A stretch of 64,000 bases of DNA from Thauera chlorobenzoica (GTDB lineage: Bacteria; Pseudomonadota; Gammaproteobacteria; Burkholderiales; Rhodocyclaceae): the NCBI RefSeq assembly GCF_001922305.1, contig NZ_CP018839.1:1178001-1242000 (forward strand), read 5' to 3'. Positions 1 through 8,372 of this stretch are shown one piece after another; positions within the stretch are counted from its first letter, which is position 1; the number at the start of each line of letters is the position of its first letter. The notes beneath the pieces were generated by a model. The model was not told the DNA's origin and ran no database searches. It was given only the letters and a program-made list of their open reading frames with translations. Position numbers and translations under genes: made by a program.

Positions 1-330
1 GGGGTGGGCGCAGCCCGGCTGCTGATCCTCGCCCTGAGCGGGATGCTGGCGGCGCAGGGTTTTCGCTGGGTGGTATTCACCGCGACGCCGGCGCTGCGCA
101 ACAGCTTCCAGCGCCTCGGCCTGGCGCTGCGGACGCTGGGTCCGGCCGATCCCGCCTGCATGGGCGAGGAGGCGCGGGAGTGGGGCAGCTACTACGAGCG
201 CTGCCCGCAGGTGATGGCCGGCGAGATCGCGCAGGGGGCGGCGCACCCGCTACGCGCCGGCGCCGCCCTGGCGCCGGGCTGCCGGTTCCTGCCCTGCGGG
301 GGGGAGGGGGCGCATGTCGCCGGGCGTTGA
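1..330 (+). CDS. Thermostable hemolysin family protein, 3' part only
   Basis: The frame is open from the first base, so the gene starts left of the window; the GTG at 4 is internal. The visible 109 residues include FRWVVFTATPALRNSF and a WGSYYERCPQVMAG segment near the end. These resemble the C-terminal half of the thermostable hemolysin (T_hemolysin) family, whose biochemical role is unclear despite the name and whose fold I recall as acyltransferase-like (not checked). The stop overlaps the next gene by 17 bp, so it is translationally coupled to the AMP ligase. This position favours a biosynthetic role over a toxin. The family call is from memory of conserved motifs. Confidence 0.7.
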   Translation, partial: GVGAARLLILALSGMLAAQGFRWVVFTATPALRNSFQRLGLALRTLGPADPACMGEEAREWGSYYERCPQVMAGEIAQGAAHPLRAGAALAPGCRFLPCGGEGAHVAGR

Positions 331-1786
331 CGCCCTGCGGCGGGCGATCGCCGCTTACGGTGAGCGCCCGGCGCTGCAGTGCGGCGCGCACACGCTGCGC
401 TACGCCGGCGTCGACCAAGCCGTCGCCCAGCGCAGCGCCGAGCTCGCCGGGCTGGGCGCCGCACGGGTCGCCCTGAGCCTGGACAACGGCATCGACTGGG
501 TGCTGTGGGAGCTGGCGCTGCTGTTCGGCGGGCGGATCTGCGTGCCCGTGCCGGGCTTCTTTTCTCCCGCCCAGCAGCGCCACGTCATCGACAGCGCCGC
601 CATCGACACCTGGATCGGCCCGCCGCCGGCGTGGCTCGCCGACGCCGGCTTCGGCGAACGGCAGCCGGGGGTGTTCCAGCGCCGCCCGCCCGTGGCGGTG
701 GAGGTGCCGCGCGGTACGGTCAAGATCACCTACACTTCCGGCACCACCGGCCAGCCCAAGGGCGTGTGCCTGGACGGCGAGGCGCAGCTCGCGGTGGCGC
801 ACAGCGTGAGCGGGCTCGCCCAGGCGTGCGGGGTGCAGCGCCATCTGTGCGTGTTGCCGCTGGCGACCCTGCTGGAGAACATCGCCGGCGTCTACGCGCC
901 GCTCCTGGCCGGTGCCTGCGTGGTGCTTGCGCCCCTCGCCGAAATCGGCATCCACGGCGCCAGCGGGCTCGATCCGGCGCGCCTGCTCGGCAGTCTCGAT
1001 GCGGTCCGCCCGCACAGTCTGATCCTGCTCCCCCAGCTGCTCCAGGTCCTGGTGGGTGCGGCCGAGCGCGGCCGGGCGCTGCCCGACAGCCTGCGCTTCA
1101 TCGCCGTCGGCGGCGGCCGGGTGGCACCGCAGCTGTTGCGCCGCGCCGAGGCCCTGGGGTTGCCGGTGTTCGAGGGCTACGGCCTGTCCGAATGCGCTTC
1201 GGTGGTGTGCCTGAATACGCCCCAGGGGCGGCGTATCGGCTCCGTCGGCCGGCCCCTGGCGCATGTCCGGCTGCGTCTCGGCGAAGATGGCGAAATCCTG
1301 GTGCGCGGGGCGCGCATGCTCGGCTACCTGGGCGAAGCGCCAGGCGCCGGCGAGTGGCAGGCGACCGGTGATCTGGGCCACATCGAGGACGGTTTCCTGG
1401 TCGTCCACGGGCGCAAGAAGCACCAGTTCATCACCGCCTTCGGGCGCAACGTCAACCCGGAGTGGGTCGAGGCCGAGCTCGCCCAGCAGCCCGCGGTCAC
1501 CCAGGCCTGGGTCCATGGCGAGGCCCTCGCGCAGAACGTCGCCGTCCTCGTGCCCCGCTCCGCCGACTGCACCGACGCCGAACTCGAGGCGGCCGTCCGT
1601 GCGGCCAATGCCGCCCTCCCCGACTACGCCCGCGCCCACCGCTGGCTGCGCGCCGCCGCTCCGTTCGGCGCCGCCAACGGGCTTGCCACCGCCAACGGCC
1701 GCCTGCGCCGCGATGCGCTGCTGCAACACTACCGGGCGGCGATCGCCGCCCTCCTGTCCGTCCCCGCCGATGAGGTCCGTGCATGA
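314..1786 (+). CDS. AMP-dependent acyl-CoA synthetase/ligase family protein
   Basis: This 490-residue adenylate-forming enzyme should activate a carboxylic acid as acyl-AMP. The P-loop YTSGTTGQPKG is at residues 140-150, GYGLSEC near 289-293, TGDLG near 351-355 and the hinge GRKKHQFITAFGRNV near 366-380. Near the C-terminus, where the catalytic lysine of the A10 motif is expected, the sequence reads NGRLRRD, so that Lys may be replaced by Arg; this would affect adenylation but not thioesterification. A GA-rich ribosome site precedes ATG 314. It overlaps the genes on both sides (17 bp and 4 bp). The substrate is unknown; with an iron enzyme and a dehydrogenase next door, a fatty or aryl acid is plausible. 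Confidence 0.85.
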   Translation: MSPGVDALRRAIAAYGERPALQCGAHTLRYAGVDQAVAQRSAELAGLGAARVALSLDNGIDWVLWELALLFGGRICVPVPGFFSPAQQRHVIDSAAIDTWIGPPPAWLADAGFGERQPGVFQRRPPVAVEVPRGTVKITYTSGTTGQPKGVCLDGEAQLAVAHSVSGLAQACGVQRHLCVLPLATLLENIAGVYAPLLAGACVVLAPLAEIGIHGASGLDPARLLGSLDAVRPHSLILLPQLLQVLVGAAERGRALPDSLRFIAVGGGRVAPQLLRRAEALGLPVFEGYGLSECASVVCLNTPQGRRIGSVGRPLAHVRLRLGEDGEILVRGARMLGYLGEAPGAGEWQATGDLGHIEDGFLVVHGRKKHQFITAFGRNVNPEWVEAELAQQPAVTQAWVHGEALAQNVAVLVPRSADCTDAELEAAVRAANAALPDYARAHRWLRAAAPFGAANGLATANGRLRRDALLQHYRAAIAALLSVPADEVRA

Positions 1787-2436
1787 ACTTCTTTGACCAG
1801 CTGCAACGACAGACCGCCGCCGAGCGCGAATACCTGTTTGATGCGCCGATCATCCGCCAGGCGCTTGCCGGCACGGTCGGCCGCGACCGCTATGTCGCCT
1901 TCCTGACCGAGGCCTACCACCACGTCAAGCATACCGTGCCCCTGCTGATGGCCTGCGGCGCGCGCCTGCCCGAGCGCCTGGAGTGGCTGCGCGAAGCGGT
2001 CGCCGAATACATCGGCGAGGAGACCGGCCACCAGGAATGGATCCTCGCCGACATCGCCGCCTGCGGCGCCGATGCCGACGCCGTGCGCCACGGCCAGCCG
2101 GCGCTGGCCACCGAGCTGATGGTCGCCTACGTCTACGACCGCATCGCGCGCCACAACCCGGTGAGCTTCTTCGGCATGGTCAACGTCCTCGAAGGCACCA
2201 GCATCGCGCTCGCGACCCGGGCCGCGGGCACGCTGCAGCGCAGCCTGCAGCTGCCCGCCCAGGCATTCACCTACCTGAACTCCCACGGCAGCCTGGACCA
2301 GGAACACATCCGCTTCTTCGAGCGGCTGATGAACCGCCTCGACTGCGCCGACGACCAGGCCGCGGTGGTCCATACCGCGAAAGTGGTCTACCGCCTGTAC
2401 GCGGACCTGTTCCGCACCCTGGCGCAGTCCGCCTGA
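1783..2436 (+). CDS. Haem-oxygenase-like (TenA/UndA-type) non-haem iron oxidase
   Basis: This 217-residue all-helical protein belongs to the iron-containing redox enzyme family, in the same structural superfamily as TenA and heme oxygenase. Candidate metal ligands lie in the expected helices: E43 with H46/H47, an ExxH pair E80/H83, E137, and D172/H175. The ExxH and DxxH pairs resemble the ligand sets of UndA, which decarboxylates fatty acids to terminal alkenes, and of other haem-oxygenase-like di-iron oxidases. There is no signal peptide, so it should be cytosolic. Its ATG overlaps the stop of the ligase gene (ATGA). It is not a thiaminase gene by context, since the thi genes lie 15 kb away. 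The substrate cannot be read from the sequence. Confidence 0.75.
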   Translation: MNFFDQLQRQTAAEREYLFDAPIIRQALAGTVGRDRYVAFLTEAYHHVKHTVPLLMACGARLPERLEWLREAVAEYIGEETGHQEWILADIAACGADADAVRHGQPALATELMVAYVYDRIARHNPVSFFGMVNVLEGTSIALATRAAGTLQRSLQLPAQAFTYLNSHGSLDQEHIRFFERLMNRLDCADDQAAVVHTAKVVYRLYADLFRTLAQSA

Positions 2437-2446
2437 GGAGGCCGTG

Positions 2447-3268
2447 ATGCGACTTTCCGAATGTCGTGCCCTGCTCACCGGCGCGAGCGGAGGGATCGGC
2501 CAGGCGCTGGCCGAGCAGTTGTGCGCCGGTGGCGCCCGGGTGCTGCTGGCCGGGCGCGAGACCGAGGCTTTCGCCGCGCTCGAACAGCGCTACCCCGGCC
2601 AGGTCGATTGCGTCCGCGCCGATCTGTGCGAGCGCGCCGGGCGTGACGCGGTGCTGGCCGCCGCGCGCCGCTGCGATGGCCTGAACTGCCTGATCAATGC
2701 CGCGGGGATCAACCGCTTCGGCTTGCTCGAAAGCCAGGACGAAGAGGCGATCGCCCACCTGATCGGACTCAACGTCACCGCCACCGTGCAGCTCACCCAG
2801 CGTCTGCTGCCGGTGCTGCGCCAGGCGCCGCGTGCCGTGCTGGTCAACCTCGGCTCCACCTTCGGCTCGATCGGCTATCCGGGCTTCGCCGCCTATTGCG
2901 CGAGCAAGTTCGCCGTGCGCGGCTTCTCCGAAGCGCTGCGCCGCGAACTGGCCGACAGTCGGGTGAAGGTGCTCTACGTCGCTCCGCGCGCGACCCGCAC
3001 GGCGATGAACGCCGCGCCCGTGGTGGCGATGAACACGCAGCTCGGGGTCGCGATGGACGATCCGGACGCGGTTGCCGCGCGCATCGTCGAGGCGATCCGC
3101 CGCGAGCGCGAAGAGCTCTATCTGGGCTGGCCGGAAAAATTCTTCGTCCGTCTCAACACCGTGCTGCCGCGCATCGTCGATCGCGCGCTGCGTCGCCAGC
3201 TGGCGGTGGTCAAGCAGTTTGCCCGCCCCGCCGGTGCGCACTCCCGTTCCACTCCGCCTCCGCGTTGA
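2447..3268 (+). CDS. Short-chain dehydrogenase/reductase
   Basis: This 273-residue classical SDR has the cofactor-binding TGASGGIG at 11-18, INAAG at 83-87, a catalytic Ser near 137 and YCASK (Y150, K154). It should be a soluble NAD(P)-dependent oxidoreductase. ATG 2447 is preferred over GTG 2444 because GAGGAG at 2435-2440 then sits 6 bases upstream. It lies 10 bp after the iron enzyme and is the fourth gene of the operon. The tail after the catalytic core (DPDAVAARIVEAI, then a region rich in Arg and Val) resembles SDRs acting on lipid-like substrates. The actual substrate is unknown. Confidence 0.88.
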   Translation: MRLSECRALLTGASGGIGQALAEQLCAGGARVLLAGRETEAFAALEQRYPGQVDCVRADLCERAGRDAVLAAARRCDGLNCLINAAGINRFGLLESQDEEAIAHLIGLNVTATVQLTQRLLPVLRQAPRAVLVNLGSTFGSIGYPGFAAYCASKFAVRGFSEALRRELADSRVKVLYVAPRATRTAMNAAPVVAMNTQLGVAMDDPDAVAARIVEAIRREREELYLGWPEKFFVRLNTVLPRIVDRALRRQLAVVKQFARPAGAHSRSTPPPR

Positions 3269-3279
3269 AGGAAAAACCG

Positions 3280-3930
3280 ATGAAACCCCTCTACCGCCTG
3301 TTCCCGCTCCTGTTCGCCTGCGCCAGCCTGCCCGCCTTCGCCCTCGGCGAAGCCGGCCAGGCCAGGCTCCACCAGCTGCAGGAACGCTGGGCCGAAATTC
3401 ACTACCAGCTGCCGGAAAAACAGCGCGAGACCGCCTTCGCCGCACTCGCCGGGGAGGCCGGGAAGGCGCTCGCCGATGAACCGCAGGCTGCCGAGCTGCA
3501 CATCTGGCGCGGCATCATCCTCAGCACCTGGGCGGGAGCCAAGGGCGGGCTCGGTGCGCTCGATCTGGTCAAGCAGGCCAAAGCCGAGCTCGAGCAGGCG
3601 CTCGCGCTCGACCCCGCAGCGCTCGACGGCTCCGCCTACACCAGCCTGGGCAGCCTCTACTATCAGGTTCCGGGCTGGCCGCTGGGTTTCGGCGACGATG
3701 CGCAGGCCGAGCTCCTGCTGAAGAAGGCGCTCGCCCTCAACCCGGACGGGATCGACCCGAATTATTTCTACGGCGACTTCCTGCGCCGGCAGAAGCGCTA
3801 CCCCGAAGCGCGCGCCGCCCTCGAAAAGGCGCTCGCCGCGCCCGATCGTCCCGACCGCGCCAGTGCCGATGCCGGCCGCCGCGCCGAAATCCGCCGCCTG
3901 CTCGCCGAAGTACAGGAAAAGATGGAATGA
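3280..3930 (+). CDS. Exported TPR-like protein
   Basis: This 216-residue protein starts with a signal peptide (KPLYRLFPLLFACASLPAFA), so it is probably periplasmic. AAGGA lies 6-11 bases before ATG 3280, which rules out the much longer open frame reaching back to 2896. The body is helical with TPR-like repeats, for example around residues 95-130 and 150-185 (LKKALALNPDG, ARAALEKALA). It follows the SDR gene by 11 bp and is the last gene of the run. Conserved small TPR proteins commonly end such operons, so it may be a scaffold or lipid/protein-binding partner. No enzymatic motif is seen. Confidence 0.75.
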   Translation: MKPLYRLFPLLFACASLPAFALGEAGQARLHQLQERWAEIHYQLPEKQRETAFAALAGEAGKALADEPQAAELHIWRGIILSTWAGAKGGLGALDLVKQAKAELEQALALDPAALDGSAYTSLGSLYYQVPGWPLGFGDDAQAELLLKKALALNPDGIDPNYFYGDFLRRQKRYPEARAALEKALAAPDRPDRASADAGRRAEIRRLLAEVQEKME

Positions 3931-4053
3931 AGGGGGCGCTGCGGGGCTGGCGGGAAGGGTGGGGTGAGCGGGAGCGCTGGAGGCACGCGTCCCGCCCGTC
4001 CCGGCGCGAACGGGAATAAAGTGGCTGGATGCGGCAAGCGGACAGGAAGGAAG

Positions 4054-4713
4054 ATGCGGATATTGCTGGTCGAAGATGACGCCGCCCTCGGGCAGGGGAT
4101 TCGGGTGGCGCTCAAGCCCGAAGCCTACACCGTGGACTGGGTGCAGGACGGCGACAGCGCCCTCCACGCGCTGCGCCACGAGAGTTTCGATCTCGCCATT
4201 CTCGACCTCGGCCTGCCCCGCGTGGACGGGCTGGAAGTGCTGCGCCGCCTGCGCGCTGCGGCCAACCCGGTGCCGGTGCTGGTGCTGACCGCGCGCGACG
4301 CCACCGCCGACCGCATCGCCGGGCTGGATGCGGGGGCGGACGACTACCTGGTCAAGCCGTTCGATGTCGATGAGCTGAAGGCGCGCCTGCGTGCCCTGCT
4401 GCGGCGCAGCTTCAATCGCCCGCAGCCCGTGCTCGAATACCGCGGCATCCACCTCGACCCGGTCAACCAGCAGGTCAGCTACCGCGGCCAGGCGGTGGCG
4501 CTGCAGCGCAAGGAGTTCCTGCTGCTGCATGAACTGCTCGCCCAGCCCGGCCGCGTGCTGACCCGCGACCGCCTGCAGCAGGTGCTCTATGGCTGGGATG
4601 AAGAAGCGGAAAGCAACGCGCTCGAAGTGCACATCCACCATCTGCGCAGGAAGCTCTTCCCGGAGCTGATCCGTACCGTGCGCGGCGTCGGCTATCTGGT
4701 GGACAAGGCCTGA
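4054..4713 (+). CDS. OmpR/PhoB-family response regulator (QseB/PmrA-like)
   Basis: This 219-residue regulator has a receiver domain at about 1-115 (acidic patch E7/D8/D9, phosphoacceptor D51, T79, K101) and a winged-helix DNA-binding domain at about 125-218 ending RTVRGVGYLVD. ATG 4054 is chosen because AGGAAGGAAG lies directly upstream; the frame stays open to 3964 without a better site. Its stop overlaps the kinase start by one base (TGATG), so the two form a co-translated two-component system. The similarity to QseB/PmrA is by overall motif pattern. The signal and target genes are unknown, and the preceding operon is a possible but unproven target. Confidence 0.92.
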   Translation: MRILLVEDDAALGQGIRVALKPEAYTVDWVQDGDSALHALRHESFDLAILDLGLPRVDGLEVLRRLRAAANPVPVLVLTARDATADRIAGLDAGADDYLVKPFDVDELKARLRALLRRSFNRPQPVLEYRGIHLDPVNQQVSYRGQAVALQRKEFLLLHELLAQPGRVLTRDRLQQVLYGWDEEAESNALEVHIHHLRRKLFPELIRTVRGVGYLVDKA

Positions 4714-6191
4714 TGCGCTCGATCCGCAGCCGTACCCTGCTGCTCGTGCTCGGCCTGCTCAGCCTGACGCTGACGTTGATTTCCTATAAGAGCTACCGCG
4801 ATGCCCGCCATGAAGTCGAGGAAGTGTTCGACGCCGGCCTGGTGCAGACCGCGCGCCTGCTCGCCGGCATGGTCGGCGGCGAGTTGCCGGCGTCGATGCG
4901 GCAGGCGATGCAGGCGGCGCTGGACGAAGCGATGGCGCAGAACGGGGTGGCGGGCCAGGGCGATGTACCGGCTGGAGCGGTGGGGCACGAATACGAGAGC
5001 AAGCTCGGCTTCGTCATCTACGATGAGCACGGCCAGGCCCTGCTGCAGTCGGCGAGCGCGCCGGCCGCGGCGCTCGATGCGCTCGACGCGCTCGTGCAAC
5101 GTCGGCCGCCGGCCGCGGCCGATGCCGCGACCGCGGACCGGGCTGCCGCCCCCCTTCCCGAAGCGCTCGCCGGCTACCACGAGGTGCGCGTGGACGGGCA
5201 CCGCTGGCGGCTGTTCATGCTCCACGATGTACGCGACCGGCAGTGGGTGCTGGTCGGCGAGCGCGAGGACGTGCGCGGCGAACTGGCGGCCAAGATCGCG
5301 CTGCGCAGCCTGCTCCCGGACCTGATCGGCCTGCCGCTGCTCGCGGTGCTGGTGTGGCTGGCGGTGGGCTGGGGGCTGCGCCCGCTGGCGCGGATGGTGC
5401 GCCTGCTGAAGGCGCGCGACCCCGGCAACCTGTCGCCGCTGGTGCTCGCCCCTCTGCCGCAGGAGCTGGAGCCGGTGGTGGCGTCGCTGAACCGCCTGCT
5501 CGGCCAGCTCACCGCGCTGCTCGAACGCGAGAAGCGCTTCCTCGCCGATGCCGCGCACGAGCTGCGCACGCCGCTGGCGGTGCTGCGCATCCATGCCCAG
5601 AACGCGCTCCAGGCGCCCGACCCCGGCGATCGCGAGGAGGCCTTGAAGCAGCTGGTCGGCGGCGTCGAGCGCGCCACCCGGGTGGTGACCCAGCTGCTGA
5701 CCCTCGCCCGCCTCGAACCCGGCGCGGCGAAGGCGGGGATGGCCCCGCTCGAGCTCGCCACCTTCGTCCGCGGTGCGCTCGCCGGGATCATCCCGCTGGC
5801 GCTCGAGCGCGGCCAGGAACTGAGCTTCGAGTGCGCCGAAGGCGGCGATTTCAGCGTCCCCGCCGACGCCCCGAGCCTCGAAATCCTGCTCCAGAACCTG
5901 GTCGCCAATGCGCTCCAGCACAGCCCGGAAGGGGGCCTGGTCCGGGTCGAGCTGCGCCCGTCCGACGGCGTCGTCGAGCTGAGCGTGCACGACAGCGGCC
6001 CCGGCGTGCCGCCGGCGCTGCGGGCCCAGGTGTTCGAGCGCTTCTTCCGCCACGGCCCGGGCCAGGGCGCGGGGCTGGGGCTGTCCATCGTCACCCGGAT
6101 CGCCGAGCTCCATGGCGGCAGCATCGAACTGGGCGACAGCCCGCTGGGCGGTCTCGAGTTCACCGTCCGGCTGCCGCGATCCGCGAGATGA
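4713..6191 (+). CDS. Sensor histidine kinase (QseC/PmrB-like)
   Basis: This 492-residue kinase has an N-terminal membrane segment (about 8-25), a sensor region of roughly 170 residues outside the membrane, and a second membrane segment (about 203-222). A HAMP-like linker follows, then the dimerisation/phosphoacceptor helix with H282 in FLADAAHELRTPL. The ATPase domain has an N-box (NLVANALQHS) and G boxes (DSGPGVP, GAGLGLSIV). It is expected to phosphorylate the adjacent response regulator. The sensor region contains an Ala/Asp-rich stretch (about 118-150) that gives no hint of the ligand. Confidence 0.92.
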   Translation: MRSIRSRTLLLVLGLLSLTLTLISYKSYRDARHEVEEVFDAGLVQTARLLAGMVGGELPASMRQAMQAALDEAMAQNGVAGQGDVPAGAVGHEYESKLGFVIYDEHGQALLQSASAPAAALDALDALVQRRPPAAADAATADRAAAPLPEALAGYHEVRVDGHRWRLFMLHDVRDRQWVLVGEREDVRGELAAKIALRSLLPDLIGLPLLAVLVWLAVGWGLRPLARMVRLLKARDPGNLSPLVLAPLPQELEPVVASLNRLLGQLTALLEREKRFLADAAHELRTPLAVLRIHAQNALQAPDPGDREEALKQLVGGVERATRVVTQLLTLARLEPGAAKAGMAPLELATFVRGALAGIIPLALERGQELSFECAEGGDFSVPADAPSLEILLQNLVANALQHSPEGGLVRVELRPSDGVVELSVHDSGPGVPPALRAQVFERFFRHGPGQGAGLGLSIVTRIAELHGGSIELGDSPLGGLEFTVRLPRSAR

Positions 6192-6455
6192 CGGTGCCGT
6201 GTGCGCCGAACGGGGCTTGTCCGGGGGCGGAAACGGCTGTCTCGAAGGGCATCGACCGGTTAGACTCCCCGCTGACTTTTGCCCAGTCGGCACATCCCGG
6301 CCGGCCGGATCGCGCTCCGCTGCCAAGTCTCACGCACGATCATGCACAACGCGGTGTCCCATGGCCCTGCGTCGTTCGTCGCCGCACAGCGGGGTCCAGG
6401 CGGAAAGCCATCCTGTCGGCAAGAAGCCAGCGAAGAACGCCACATGGAGGAAGGC

Positions 6456-8144
6456 ATGAGCGACGAAGCGCAAGCTGCACCTACGCTGCCACTCGCGGAA
6501 ACCTTGACCGTCGAGTTCAAGAGCGACCGCAAGCGCCTGCCCGACGATGAGCTGGTCGAGTCGCTGGTGTGCATGGCCAATACCGACGGCGGTGAGCTGT
6601 GGCTGGGCGTGGAGGACGACGGTACGCCCACCGGCCTGCACCAGGCGCATCAGAACTTGTTCGGCTTGCCGGGGTTGGTTGCAGCGCGGACCTCGCCGTC
6701 GCTGGCCGTTCGCGTCGAACCGGTAGAGCTTGCCGGCGTACGCGTGGCGCGCATCACCGTCCCCAAATCCTCCGGCGAGGTGGCAACCACGGCGGGCGTG
6801 TACCTGCGCCGCCGCATCAAGCAGGACGGCACACCGGAATGCGTGGCGCTGCTGCCGCACGAACGCAGCAGCCGGGCAAGCCGGTTTGGTCTGGTGGATG
6901 TTTCGGCGCAAGCGGTGGCCGGCGCCACGTTGGCCGACTTCGACCCGCTGGAGCGCGAGCGTCTGCGCCAGACCGTGCGGCAATATGGCGGCGACCGCGT
7001 GCTGCTGGAACTGGATGACGAAGCCATGGACGGCGCGCTGGGCTTCACCACCCGCGACGAGGCCGGCCAGCGCGTGCCGACGCTGACCGGGCTGCTGCTC
7101 ATCGGCCGCGAAACCGCCTTGCGTGACAAGGTACCCACGCATGAATTCGCCTTTCAGGTACTGGCGCGCGAGGCCGTGGCGTTCAACGAGTTCCGCCGCT
7201 TCCCACTGTTGAAGGCGCTGGATTGGCTGGAGACCAATTTCCGCCCCTACAACCCCGAACGCGAGATTCAGGTGGGGCTGTTCCGCGTCCCGGTGCCCAA
7301 GGTGGACATGGGGGCATTTCGCGAGGCCGTTGCCAATGCGCTGGTGCATCGTGATTACCACCGCCTGAGCGCGGTGCATGTGCGACTGGACGATGACGGC
7401 CTGACCATCAGCAACCCCGGCGGCCTGGTGGAGGGCGTGACCCTGGACAACCTGCTGATCACCGAGCCACGTCCGCGCAACCGCACGCTGGCCGATGCGA
7501 TGAAGCGGGTCGGCATCGTCGAGCGTTCGGGCCGAGGTGTGGATACGATCTACCGTGGCATGCTGCGCTTTGGCCGCCCCGAGCCGGACTACAGCCGCAC
7601 CGACAGCAACAGCGTCGTCCTGCAACTGGACACGGCGTCGGCGGACGAAGTTTTTCTAAAACTGGTGGTGGAACAGGAAGGCCGCCAGGGCGGCGCGCCG
7701 CTGCCGATCGACAGCCTGATCGCGCTGGCCGCCTTGCGCGAGCACAAGCGGTTGAGTGCCGAAGGGCTGGCATCCCACATCCAGCGTGACGCGGTGCGCG
7801 CCAGGCGCACGCTGGAGCGTTTGGTCGAGGCGGGTCTGGTAGAGGCGCATGGGAATGTGCGTAGCCGCAGCTATACCTTGTCGGCGGATATGTATCGGGC
7901 CAAGGGTGAACAGGTGGCGTACACGCGGCAAGCGGGTTTCAGCAGCCTGCAGCATGAGCAACTGGTACTGGGCCATGTTCGGCATCACGGACGCATCCAG
8001 CGCAGCGAGGCCATGGAGTTGTGCCGCTTGAGCGGGGATCAGGCGCAGAAATTGTTGAAGCGGCTGACGGCGGATGGCCGACTGGTGAAGCAGGGAGAGA
8101 AGCGGTGGACGTTCTACACGCTTGGCGATAGCGAGTGTGCGTAA
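6456..8144 (+). CDS. AlbA_2 (Schlafen-like) / RecG-like ATP-binding transcriptional regulator
   Basis: The 562-residue protein begins with an AlbA_2-type domain (about 12-140; TVEFKSD near 18-24 and ANTDGG near 41-46). A central region follows with EAVANALVHRDY, SNPGGL and ERSGRGVDTI, typical of the HATPase_c_4 domain of COG2865 regulators. The C-terminus holds winged-helix segments. GGAGG at 6447-6451 is 4-5 bases before ATG 6456, which is preferred over ATG 6444. Such proteins are often found in accessory regions. The base and codon use looks less GC-extreme than neighbouring genes, suggesting acquisition. It is flanked by non-coding DNA and has no obvious partner gene. Ligand and target are unknown. 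Confidence 0.82.
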   Translation: MSDEAQAAPTLPLAETLTVEFKSDRKRLPDDELVESLVCMANTDGGELWLGVEDDGTPTGLHQAHQNLFGLPGLVAARTSPSLAVRVEPVELAGVRVARITVPKSSGEVATTAGVYLRRRIKQDGTPECVALLPHERSSRASRFGLVDVSAQAVAGATLADFDPLERERLRQTVRQYGGDRVLLELDDEAMDGALGFTTRDEAGQRVPTLTGLLLIGRETALRDKVPTHEFAFQVLAREAVAFNEFRRFPLLKALDWLETNFRPYNPEREIQVGLFRVPVPKVDMGAFREAVANALVHRDYHRLSAVHVRLDDDGLTISNPGGLVEGVTLDNLLITEPRPRNRTLADAMKRVGIVERSGRGVDTIYRGMLRFGRPEPDYSRTDSNSVVLQLDTASADEVFLKLVVEQEGRQGGAPLPIDSLIALAALREHKRLSAEGLASHIQRDAVRARRTLERLVEAGLVEAHGNVRSRSYTLSADMYRAKGEQVAYTRQAGFSSLQHEQLVLGHVRHHGRIQRSEAMELCRLSGDQAQKLLKRLTADGRLVKQGEKRWTFYTLGDSECA

Positions 8145-8160
8145 TCGTTACCCGCACTAT

Positions 8161-8217
8161 CCGCCACTATCCGCCGCTATCCGCCGCTATCCGCCGCTAT
8201 CCGCCGCTATCCGCCGC
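8161..8217. repeat. 10-bp tandem repeat, about six units
   Basis: Units of CCGCCRCTAT repeat at exact 10-bp spacing from 8161; the last unit decays into CCGCCGCCCC and half a unit (CACTAT) precedes the first. The array starts about 15 bp after the stop of the AlbA_2-type regulator gene. The unit length is not a multiple of three and no gene spans it. There are no spacers, so it is not CRISPR. It could be a slippage product or a site array for the upstream regulator. Confidence 0.9.
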
Positions 8218-8329
8218 CCCGTCCCGTTTGTATCTCTTGCCGGGCATGGCGGATGTGAACAAGGAGCTGCGATGCGCACCGATTGCGCGTTTGCCGGGCG
8301 GCGGTGGCTTGCTTCCATCGGATAAAAGT

Positions 8330-8345
8330 GAGTAAATACTTACTC
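8330..8345. promoter_or_regulatory. Probable TetR operator
   Basis: GAGTAAATACTTACTC is an inverted repeat with perfect 6-bp arms and a 4-bp centre, 28 bp before the tetR-family start at 8373. AGTAA/TTACT arms are typical of operators of TetR regulators that control their own exporter operon. The only regulator adjacent is that TetR protein. Confidence 0.65.
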
Positions 8346-8372
8346 CCTGAGTCCAGATGGTCGAATCCTCCT

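Noticed and set aside
77..1729. A 550-codon open frame on the minus strand opposite the AMP ligase gene
   Set aside because: It is a GC-rich shadow: Arg/Ala/Gly/Pro/His-rich, with no domain motif, and the plus-strand frame has unmistakable adenylation motifs.
2896..3279. An N-terminal extension of the TPR-like protein
   Set aside because: The extension overlaps the SDR gene in another frame, and a ribosome site and signal peptide mark ATG 3280 as the start.
8161..8217. CRISPR-like array
   Set aside because: The units are contiguous 10-bp repeats without spacers and there are no cas genes.
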